From positions 1,178,001 to 1,242,000 of the forward strand of contig JACGCK010000004.1 of the NCBI GenBank assembly GCA_014925825.1: a DNA stretch of 64,000 nucleotides, given 5' to 3'. How positions within the stretch are numbered: the stretch's first letter is position 1; every line of letters starts with the position of its first letter. The notes under the pieces were generated by a model. The model worked only from the letters and a program-made list of their open reading frames with translations, was not told the DNA's origin and ran no database searches. Shown here piece by piece: positions 45,940-55,407 of the stretch. This DNA comes from Pholiota molesta. Taxonomy: Eukaryota > Basidiomycota > Agaricomycetes > Agaricales > Strophariaceae. The translations under genes and the position numbers were made by a program.

Positions 45940-48900
45940 ATGTCGAAACGCTCTGGCAACGTTTCTTCAACAGATGGACGGCCTGCAAAGCGAAATCGAC
46001 GCGGAAAGTTTCGTATAGTCTCGCAAGATACTCCTATAGCCAACATCGCCGCATCCACTAGTAATCTCCACTTTACAGTAAATATAGGAGGCAATGAGCG
46101 GACATCCTGCGACAACACAGTACTACCTCGTGCTTCTACATCTTCCACAACTCCTCAGCAGAGTATTTCTGCAGTCCCAGAGTGTACAGAAGACTCCAAT
46201 GTTCTTCTTGACACATCCAATGACAACTATTGCCAACTTGAATCCGCCGAGATGGGCACGGATGCTTCTGGAACAAAAGGAAAGAGACAGCGTCATACAA
46301 CAAATCTAGTATGTTCTTACATATTATTCTACTCTATTTTACTTAAGTTCTACGTCTTCTGTCAGGATCAGTTAACTGAATGGCTCTCCTTGAGGCCTAT
46401 GTTTTTGGATGAAGTCCTTCGTCATGATGGTCTCGGGGATTTTCTTGGCTCAACAAAGTGTCAGAATTGCGGTGTACATGATGGTATATTCAAATGCAAA
46501 GATTGCTACAACGGAGCAATTTTAAAATGTCACAATTGTGTCCTTGCGTTGCATAAGGACCTTCCTTTGCATCGTATTGAGGTGAGTTCGCGTACCGCGT
46601 TATGGTCAGCTGACCATCATCTGACTTGATTAATCAGCAGTGGAATGGGGCGTTTTTCGAAAACGACAGCCTTCAACGGCTGGGTTACCGTTATCAGCTT
46701 GGTCACTGCGGTGGTGTCTGCTCCTCTCCCATTCCTGGTCCACAATCATTCTGCGTTTTCGACATCTCCGGACCACATTTCATTGCCATCGACTACTGCA
46801 ACTGCCAACCCACTTCTCTGCCAACATGGATCCAACTTCTTCGCGAACAATGGTTCCCAGCAACTACCACATGACCACAAACCGTTTTCACCTTCAACTG
46901 CCTTGAAACATTCCATGAACTTACTCTACAAGCGAAGACCAACTTATACGACTTCTATCACACGCTTATGCGACGTTTTGATAATGCGAAGGTCTTGAAA
47001 CCCATTGTAAGTGTTTGTACGTTTCTACTGCACGTCTAATTGTACTAACACTGTTCAAAGGATCGGTACTCCGAATTCCATCGCGTCTTTCGAATGTGGA
47101 AAAACCTTATGGCTCTTAAACGAGCTGGTCGCGCCCATGATCCAGCTGGTATCTCTGCGACATCGCGAGGAGAATTGATGGTTGAATGCCCGGCATGTCC
47201 ACACCCAGGCCGAAATCTTCCCGATGGCTGGGAGAAGGCAGGGCCTTTATTGTAAGCTACATTTTTTATTATTGGCCTTAATGGTATTGAAAATATTTCC
47301 CAGATATCTTTACCTACTGTATATCGCTATCGACGCCAATTTCAAGCTAAAGGGAAAGGAACGCGGATTGAAGGATGTCGATTTAATGCCAGGATGGGTG
47401 GCATACGTGCACAATGACGAGTATCGAGCACATATATCTAATTATGTGGATCAGGTGGAGGTGAGCAATCAGATGTCACACAGCATCGAATTGTACGCTG
47501 ACGTTGGTTACAGATCAATAACTGTGAATCAGAGCATGACGCCGTTGTTCGCGCTGGCACCCGGTCATCCGTCGGATATGCATCATCAGGCCATGCCATA
47601 GCAATATGTTCTCGCCATTGTATGGTTCGCAAGAATGGGGCAGGTGATTTACAAAAGGGGGAAAGGTATTTATTTCAGCGTTGTTACATTGTCTTACACA
47701 TATCTGATGTATTTCAAGATATTGTAACATGGATTTCGTGATATTCTCTGCTTTGGTTGGTGTCACCCTCCCACGCATTGTTCTCACCTACGATATCGGC
47801 TGTCAGTGGTCGAGAAACTTCCGAAAACGCATGGCTGCTTTCCCCGAAGCAATGCGTATTCCCGCTTCCACAAAAGTTGACGTGGCGATTCCTGGATGGC
47901 ATATCAATGGTCACGGCGAGTCATGTCGCAACACCTTCAATCTCAGCTACATGGAAGGGGCTGGACGTACTGTTGGTGAAGACGTCGAGACTGTATGGTC
48001 TGGAGGAAATGCCTTGGCGCCAAGTATCAGGGAAATGGGGCCAGCAGCGCGTCGCGAAACTCTCGACGACCACTGGAATGGGTGGAATTTCCGAAAAATT
48101 GTCGGTTTCCGTACGTGAATACTCATTAGTTTAGTGTTATACTATGTTCTGATGATTTGATGCAGGTACTTTGTTTCTTAAACGTTTCCGCGAAGCAGTC
48201 AAGATGACGGAGGTACAAACAAATCTTTTCAATCAGCTATCTTCTACATTCTCGGCGGACACTACGAGCAAGTGGGAGAATATGGTTCGTGCTTGGAATG
48301 CAAACCCGAAGGCCCTTAATCCGTACCAGGAACCTGTTTGTGGTATGTCGTTCTTCTCTTATTGATCACTGTGAATATTCAAAGTTGCATAGAGACTACA
48401 CTTCAAGATGTTCGCCTGCAGTTGGCCAATGAAGAAGCAGCACAAGCGGCACTCGGCCACTTCTCGCAACATGAAATGAGCATGTCAGTGTTTTTGCTGA
48501 CTGGATTCGAACTTGAGGATAGCCAGTGAGTTTCTCGCCTTGTTTTTTCAATCACGTAGTGAACATTTGCTTACTCAAGCTTTACTAGGTATCTACTCTC
48601 TGTTGAAGCCAAGGAAGCAAAGACGACAAAAGAACTCGCCGATCTTCAAGATAAACGGGTCACGTTGCTGCGCCAGATTCAAAACTGGCGCCAAGTTCAA
48701 CTCGTTTACATGCCCCAGGTCACCTCACTTCTCTCCAGCACACTCGATCTTCGGGATCATGGTGAAAGCCTTGACATGGATCATGATAAAGTGCCACGTC
48801 ACGCCGAAACTATTGCGCTTCACCTTCCATCGTCTCTCCCCGCCCATCTTCGCAATCTACTGGAACTTCGTGTTCTGTGTGATCTGGAACGCCGTCTACG

Positions 48901-49651
48901 AGAGCCTCTAGCGAGTGATGCGCTCACTTATATACGTCGCCAGCGTCGGATCATCCAAGGGCTGTGGAGTTTCAAGCGCCTCAATGCTTCGGGAACCGGA
49001 AACAAGCCGAACACACGCATGATTACCCTATTTAAACGTTTTGACTCAAAAACTCGGCGTGCTGCGCATAAATATCGGACGGCCCGCTCCGCTTTGAATA
49101 TCCTCGATCCTGATGGCACATGGCAAGTCGTCTTCAAGGAGCTGAAGGATAGTGATATCAGTGGTCCGGGTAGGAACCCAGGTGATCTTTCAGTAACCAA
49201 TAGCCGGTACGAGCCATCGTGGATCTGGCTTGTCCCAAATGCCAATACCTCCGAGATTGCCGAAGACGAATTCAATGACAGCATGCGAGTCGAATGGGCA
49301 AAAGCACGCGCGCGGATGATGCGATGGAAGGAGGAGCTCGAAATTGTCCAAGAAGAGATGCGCCGTGTATTAGCATACCATCAATGGAGAGCTGATTGGT
49401 GGCATAAAAAGGCTTTGGAGCGTGATGGTGATGCAGCGGTTGTGAGCGGTTTGCGAGGTTATGCATACAGGCAAGCAATGCTATGTACGAAAATGGGTGA
49501 ATCCTGTGCGTCCGCCTGGTTACCATGCCTCAAGGAGAAGGGAATTACTCCTTCTTGGGAAGCGGACTACGGCATGTTGAGTATGGGGAATATGTTTGTT
49601 GATGAGGAAGAAGATCACGAGGAAGATGAAGATTGCGAAGCTTTGGATTAG
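45940..49651 (+). pseudogene. KDZ transposase of Z2 with one in-frame stop
   Basis: About eleven exons, starting at ATG 45940. The CxC2 cluster is CQNC, FKCKDC, KCHNC, then HKDLPLHRIE. The catalytic core shows IAIDANFKLKGKERG (near 47330), TYDIGCQW (near 47790) and VETVWSGGNALAP (near 47985). Typical family motifs LQKGERY, VQLVYMPQV and an acidic C-terminus follow. Every exon join keeps phase. The one defect is TGA at 46872-46874 within the conserved stretch WFPATTT-stop-PQTVFTF, where Arg is expected; CGA to TGA is a single C-to-T change at a CpG. Without read-through or editing the product stops before the catalytic core. Confidence 0.87.
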
Positions 49652-49899
49652 GTTAGATTATGAGATTATCTATAGCTTTGGATTTTGGATTAGATTAGAT
49701 TATTAGATTATCTATAATATCAGTGGTTCACTTAATATTTACGAAGTCCAAATTCCGATGGCAAGGCTAGTAATGAAAGCGCCATGTCGAGCAATGAAAT
49801 CGTGCATTCAGCGGTTCACTTAATATTCACGAAGTCCAAATTCCCATGGCAAGGCTAGTAATGAAAGCGCCACGTCGAGCAATGAAATCATGCAGGTAG

Positions 49900-50906
49900 T
49901 ATTGAAATTGTGAGCGGCGGCAATGAAAATGTAGAGCATACCCAATGAAATTGCACACCTATAGGAATGAAAGCGTGCTTGGGGAGAATTGAAAGCGCCT
50001 ATAGAGGCATTGAAATCATACCCAGAATCCATTGAAATCGAGCGCGGCGGATAATGAGAGTATGCGCGGGAAGAATGAAAGCGCTCGTACTGTGGATTGA
50101 AAGCGCACCTGGTATCTATTGAAAACGAGCGCGATGAATAATGAAAATAAATACGAGAGGCAATGAAAGCGCACCCAGAATCAATTGAAATCGAGCACGG
50201 CCGATAATGAGAGCATATGCGAGAAGAATGAAAGCGCTCGTACCGTGGATTGAAAGCGCACCTGGTATCTATTGAAAACGAGCACGAGGAATAATGAAAA
50301 TAAATACGAGAGGCAATGAAAGCGCACCCAGAATCAGTTGAAATCGAGCACGGCCGATAATGAGAGCATATGCGAGAAGAATGAAAGCGCTCGTACCGTG
50401 GATTGAAAGCGCACCTGGTATCTATTGAAAATGAGCGCGATGAATAATGAAAATAAATACGAGAGGTAATGAAAGCGCTCATACCGTATATTGAAAGCGC
50501 ACTGGGAATATATTGAAATCGGGCGCGGCAAATAATGAAAATGAATGCGAGACGCAATGAAATTATATCGCGAGTCTAATGATTTTGCAGTCGAGTAGTA
50601 TTGAAAGTAAAGGTCGGTAAGAAATGAAAGCGAGTGTGTTGAATAATGAAAGCCAGCGTTCAAATCAATGAAATCGCCTCTGACGTTCATTGAAATCGTA
50701 AATAGCAAGCAATGATAACATGGATGGCAAGTATTGAAAGCGTACGACTTAATGACAGCGTACACGGCAATGAATGAAAGCCAATTATATAGCCAGCCAT
50801 GGAAGATTTCGTTTAGCCGTTAGGATTTCAGTTTTTAAACCCACGGCTACTATCACGTCAAGTGGCCTGGACTTAGCCGTAGTTATTTTATATTAAGTGG
50901 TAGGCA
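49900..50906. repeat. Right inverted arm of Z2 with subterminal repeats
   Basis: Units with the core AATGAAAGCG or ATTGAAATCG are spaced 22-26 bp apart. A higher-order unit of about 153 bp recurs at 50073, 50226 and 50379. The arm is the reverse complement of 40631-41510 apart from repeat number. Confidence 0.82.
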
Positions 50907-50999
50907 CCACTCCTATAACTATCCTACATTATACCTAGATATTTATTTTGTCGATACATCTCAAATCGACGTGGACCGGGACGTATTGAATGATGAGCG

Positions 51000-53235
51000 C
51001 GACTTTGGCTGGGCCCGGGCCGGAGACTCCAGCCAATCGGGTGTGCCGCGGGAATCACGGGACACAGCGATCAACCAAGTTCAACATGGTTGATCTTGCT
51101 CCTCTATGACCACCACCACCTCGCGGCCTCCCTCCTAGCGGCCCTCCCTCCTCCCTCCTCCCACTCCTCGCCCCTGCCTCGACTTAGCTGTGTGCCCCTC
51201 CCCTCCAACGAGGGATGTGGGCCGGCTGTGGAACTTGATACCGCGGCCATCCCTGCCGCCCTCTTCGCTCTGCCACCCAGCCACCTCTCGCCGGACGGGC
51301 GACCACAACGGACGACGGGCAGCGACCGAGCGGAGCAACGGACAGCGGGCACGATGAATGGCGAGCACGACCGATTGCGAGGACGACGCACGGCGAGGAT
51401 GACTCACGATGAGCACGACGCATGGTGAGCACGACGCCCACACCACTCTCCCACCTACCGACCACCACCATCAACCCCCCTCTAGTCGCCGTGAGCCCCT
51501 CCCCTCCAATGAGGGATGTGGGCCGGCTATCTTGCTTGATACTGCGGATGCGCAAGGGCCGCCATTGACGGTGACGCCACCACCACTTCCACCAGCCACC
51601 CTCCTTCCGCCTTCCACCCTCCCAACCACGCCCTCGCCGTATGCCCCTCGCCTCCCACAAGCAGTGCCCACCCAGTCGCTCGCCCTTCGCACCCGTATAC
51701 CGCCATTGGCATCCACCGTCGACGCGCACGGCGGACGGCCACCAAGCACGAACGGCGGCCAGCGAGCATGGCGGACGGCCAGCGAGCAGGAAATGCGGCC
51801 AGCGAGCACGAACGGTGGCCAGCTAGCACAGCGGATGGCCAGCCAGCACGAAACGCGGCCAGAGAGCACCGCGGACGGCGGATGGGGCCATACGGCGAAC
51901 AAAGGCGTGAGGGTGTGGGTCCGGGTAGCGAGCAGAAGGGGCGCGGGTGCATGTGAGAGCCAGCGGGTGCAAACGACGGACAGCGACTGCGAACGAGGGG
52001 CAACACGATGACAAGCTGGCGAGCCAGGACGACAGCCAGCAATGCCGAGGGCGAGCCAGGACCATAGCCAGCAACGCCAACAGCGAGCGACGACGACGGT
52101 CAGCGACGACGACGGCCAGCCAGCGAAAAGAGCCAGCGGGTGCAAACGACGGACAGCAGCTGCGAAAGAGGGGCCAGCAACCCGACGACGAGCTGGCGAG
52201 CCAGGACGACAGCCAGCAACGCCAAGGGCGAGCCAGGACCATGACCAGCAACGCGAACAGCCAGCGACGACGACGGCCAGCCAGCGAAGACGGACAACAG
52301 CCAGCAAGTACGACGGACGGCCAGCGAGCAGACGCACGGCCTGCCAGCGAGCACGAAGAACGGCTAGCGAGCACAAACGACGGCCAGCGAGTGCGATGGA
52401 CGGCCAGCGAGCACGAAAGAGGGCCAGAGAGCAGAACGGACGGCCGGCCAGCGAAGACGAACAACAACCAGCGAGGACGACGACCAGCGACCTACGGCGA
52501 CGACGACGTGCTGGATGGCGAGGGAGATGGACGGTGGGGGCAATGGATGGCGAGGGTGGCAGCCACGGGCGGGGAGCAGCGACGACGAGCATTTGCTCGT
52601 CCTCTCTCTGCTCTTCTGCCTGTTTTTCTTACATTTAGTATATTCTATGATGTATTAGTATAATTTAAATAAATTAAAGTCATATACTATACAAAGACCA
52701 CCGAAAACAAGGAAAAGCAACGGAAAATGTGAGCAGGCGCCCACACTAGATAGAAGAAATCTAAAATTAGAAATTGCCCCGCTAAATATAGCACGTCATC
52801 CATAAGCCCCCCGCCGAATCCACCCCTTCCCGCCCTCCCCAAAGCGCGGAAACAGGTGCATTAGGTCCGTAGATTATTTATATACACCCCGCCTTTTTTT
52901 CCCGCTCAGAAATGCCCCCGACGCCGCCCTACAGCGAGCGCGGCCCCCGAGCATCAAATGCTGCGTTGTTTACCTATGTTAGGCTACAGCCCCAAGTGCC
53001 CGCCGCGCGCCCGCCCCCATCCACAGCGCCCTACACATCCCGCTACCCCTTTTGGGATACACGGCACATATGCACCATCACCCGCTCATCCAGCCATCAA
53101 TTGGTCAGCTCACGGCACCCCCGGCATATCCTCTAAATCCCCTGCCAAATGACCCATGGGTAACTACCGGTGGGGATGTATCACTCTAGATGGGTAACTA
53201 CCCATTTTGATGCATGAAACTAGTGTCTACAGGTG
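51000..53235. repeat. Right inverted arm of element X
   Basis: It mirrors 23129-24348 joined to 37597-37990. Read outward it contains TTCAACATGGTTGATC (about 51075), two hairpin motifs (51198, 51498), a minisatellite (51340-52500), the hairpin GAGCATTTGCTC (52587), an AT-rich spacer and the GC-rich block ending GTCTACAGGTG. Confidence 0.75.
51340..52500 (+). repeat. Minisatellite in the right X arm
   Basis: The longest of the three arrays, with the same GCGAGCACG/GGCCAGC-type units as 38750-39245. A higher-order duplication is visible: 51950-52110 resembles 52130-52290. Long frames on both strands are repeat artefacts. Confidence 0.8.
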
Positions 53236-54023
53236 GAAGGGCCGCGACGGCAACTTGAAGTCTCTTGGGTATCTGCGACGGTCGTGCGGACGCGGTGCGA
53301 CGAGGTGACTGTGAGAATGTGACGAGTGCGGATAACTGGCAACGCTGCGCGACGAGATGAATTTAGAACGAAGTACACGCGACGCGACGAGACGAACGAG
53401 GTTGGAGACGCAGTTATGAGGGTACACGCAGTCGGGTGCAAGGTTTTACGAGATACAACTGAATTCTGTAATCCGGGAGGGGAAGCAAAACTGTGTTTTT
53501 TATGGAAGTTACAGGATTTAAGTAGTAAACACGCGATCAAAACATATGAAATAATACGGAGCTAGAACTGAGGAACTGATGATAGAAAAGCGCGAAGCGA
53601 GAGCGGCGATGCATGCCGATGAAAGGAGGTGAAATAAAATACCAGGAATGGAAGGCGTAGAGGGGACGGCGCACAAGGGCACAAGCGCGGACGGACTAAA
53701 AATAGAAACAGACACTATAGGCCCACATGCTGAGTCGGGAAAGGGTGCCGGCGATCCGAATGGAGCGGATCGTGTTGAGATCTGCGCGCGATAGCTGTTA
53801 GAGGTCGGTCGGCTGATGCTGGCTGTCGAGCGACGAGAGTTGTCCGAGTGATTGACAGTGCACGTGTACGGGCGACCTGGCGAGGGCGTAGGCGTGTTCA
53901 CGTGATATGGCCGCGACCTTGGATAACGAGCGTATGTGTATGCGTCCGAGGAGTACAGTGAGCGCAGTGCATGCGCGTCCGATTTGGGCGGTTTTCAGGG
54001 GTACAGGGATGCGGGGCGCATCA
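53235..54023. mobile_element. A element, right copy (truncated at its left end)
   Basis: It matches 21898-22687 in direct orientation with a few substitutions and one indel. It lacks the first 139 bases, ends GGCGCATCA and abuts the 3' half of the tRNA-like sequence. Confidence 0.8.
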
Positions 54024-54076
54024 GCGCCTTGGAACCTTGGAGTGCGAGGTCCTGAGTTCAATCCCAGGCTGGTCCA
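54024..54076 (+). pseudogene. 3' half of the interrupted tRNA-like sequence
   Basis: It starts with the duplicated GCGC and continues CTTGGAACC through a B-box-like GTTCAATCC to CTGGTCCA, followed by TTTT. Joined to 21727-21758 it reproduces the intact copy at 54416. Confidence 0.6.
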
Positions 54077-54272
54077 TGTTTTCGAGTATTTCCCAGCTAG
54101 GCGTCACATTGGTGGACCTGGTCAAGATATTCTCGGAGCACATCAATTCGGGGTGTTCGGGGCTTGGGCCAAACTGTTCCGCGGAATAGAGCGCGCTAGG
54201 GGCTTTAGAAGTGTATCTAGCTTTCCCACGGCAGGAGTAACCCTTGCAGACCATGGCTTAGAGTGGGGGGCT

Positions 54273-54530
54273 CTGTGACGGCTGGCCCTTCATCCAGTCA
54301 CATGTTGCAGGGACCTAGGGTCCGTACCGGATGGTAACGGGTCACCCTATCCCAGGGATCCGGCACAGGGGTGTCCGGGGCATCCCTTGAAGACTCTAAG
54401 TCATGGCCTAAGCACGGGCTGGTGGTGTAATGGTTAGCACGCCGCGCCTTGGAACCTTGGAGTGCGAGGTCCTGAGTTCAATCCCAGACTGGTCCATGTT
54501 TTCGAGTATTTCCCAGCTAGGCGTCACAAC
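54273..54530 (+). repeat. Second copy of the FunK1-tail/tRNA-like unit
   Basis: 54273-54447 equals 21584-21758 and 54448-54530 equals 54028-54105, so a tandem duplication existed before the 32 kb insertion split the first copy. About 430 bp would have separated the two unit starts. Confidence 0.82.
54416..54496 (+). tRNA. tRNA-like sequence, probably a pseudogene or SINE head
   Basis: The 81-base sequence has a possible acceptor stem (GGGCTGG with CTGGTCC, three wobble pairs), a good D arm (GTGT...GCAC), A-box-like TGGTGTAATGG, B-box-like GTTCAATCC and a TTTT terminator. The T stem is spoiled by an extra A, and the anticodon loop is enlarged by a CCTTGGA duplication. It has RNA polymerase III promoter features but is probably not a working tRNA; amino acid identity is not assigned. 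Confidence 0.45.
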
Positions 54531-54737
54531 TACGCAGCGGTGCTGCGGCTCGTCGACGATGTGCTGTGTGAGGTGCAGCTCGGGCGGCGGGGGGCGGTGG
54601 AGGACCTGGATGGGGAGGTGGTAGCGGACCGCGCCGCGCGGGTGCTGGCGCTGGCGGATGGCCTGCCGCTGCCTGCGGGGGAGGGCACTGCGGGTGGGCT
54701 GGTCCGCGGGGGAGGTGTCGGGGTGTGTGGGTGGTAG
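54531..54737 (+). pseudogene. Possible gene fragment of unknown origin
   Basis: A GC-rich open stretch reads NYAAVLRLVDDVLCEVQLG and on to a TAG at 54735. Base composition resembles coding exons nearby, but there is no start, no upstream exon and no recognised domain. It may be the tail of a captured gene. Confidence 0.25.
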
Positions 54738-55407
54738 GAAGAGGGGTAGAGAGGAGGAGGAGGAGGGTGGCAAGGAGGAGAGTCTGCCGCCTAAAAGGCT
54801 CACAGGATGTATCCTCCGGCCCTCCGGTGACACTGGGGATGTTATTTTAGATTTCTTTGTACTACTTAGTTTCAGGATTTATTTTTTCCTTTGAGTAATT
54901 GTTTATATTGTAGAAAGATAGGAAAAGTATAAGATCTAGATATCATTGCTGCTCTAGAAATTGTAATGCTGCACGCGTGTTCGAGAACTTGAAAGGAATG
55001 ATGAGCACATGAGAGGCCACATTTAGCTTGCAATATTTCTATCCCTGTACATCGTCTTCTACTCTGTGTATTTTATACTTGTCATTGCGACAGGTTAATT
55101 GATGTGTCATTGAAATGAATTGAGCTTCAGAATCATACCGTTATGCAAGGAACATCCCAGTAGGAAATCTTGGACGGCTCAGTTTTTCGGGAACAATTGA
55201 ACCAAAATTCAACTGATGCTATTTCTCTTTTGTCAAGTTTACTTTTAATGTTTCTTGGAGGTCAGCAATTTCATAGAAATTGAATACCACACAAATTTAA
55301 AGAAAGGGCTCGTTATGCCGGGCGAAGCCGCGGCCCGCTCAACCAAGTTCTAAAGGTTTTTTCTCGCGGTGTTGCTTTCTTTTTCTTGGCTGGTGCCAAA
55401 CTCTTCA
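54738..55407. other. Intergenic, 5' flank of F-box copy 2
   Basis: From about 55350 it matches 11985-12035. The rest is AT-rich with no recognised feature. Confidence 0.4.

Larger units (their letters stand above)
40631..50906. mobile_element. Z2: 10.3 kb KDZ transposon
   Basis: The left end TACCTACCATTCAATATAAA is the reverse complement, with three mismatches, of the right end. Inverted arms of about 0.9-1.0 kb (40631-41510 and 49900-50906) are built of tandem repeats and enclose three genes: partner protein, RNase-H1-N protein and KDZ transposase. Gene content parallels Z1 without the TET and small charged genes. No clear target duplication was found. Confidence 0.8.
21759..54023. mobile_element. 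32 kb nested mobile assembly inserted in a tRNA-like sequence
   Basis: The left end starts TGATGCGCC and the right end finishes GGCGCATCA, its reverse complement. GCGC flanks both sides (21755-21758 and 54024-54027). Removing the interval and one GCGC restores the tRNA-like sequence seen intact at 54416-54496. The ends belong to two direct copies of an A element (21759-22687 and 53235-54023). Between them lies element X, which contains the KDZ elements Z1 and Z2. The layering is inferred from paired inverted repeats. Whether the whole unit moved at once or was built by successive insertions and recombination between A copies cannot be decided here. Confidence 0.72.

Noticed and set aside
49740..50906. 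CRISPR array suggested by evenly spaced repeats
   Set aside because: The genome is eukaryotic, units are degenerate without unique spacers, and the array is mirrored at the other end of a transposon.
51471..52663. Several 150-370 codon frames on both strands
   Set aside because: They lie over a GC-rich minisatellite with few stop codons in any phase, and translate as low-complexity repeats.
21898..54023. LTR retrotransposon with 790 bp direct repeats
   Set aside because: No gag, protease, reverse transcriptase or integrase is present, and the termini are not TG...CA. The enclosed genes are DNA-transposon type.
54416..54496. Functional tRNA gene
   Set aside because: The T stem has an extra base, the anticodon arm is distorted by a small duplication, and the acceptor stem needs three wobble pairs.
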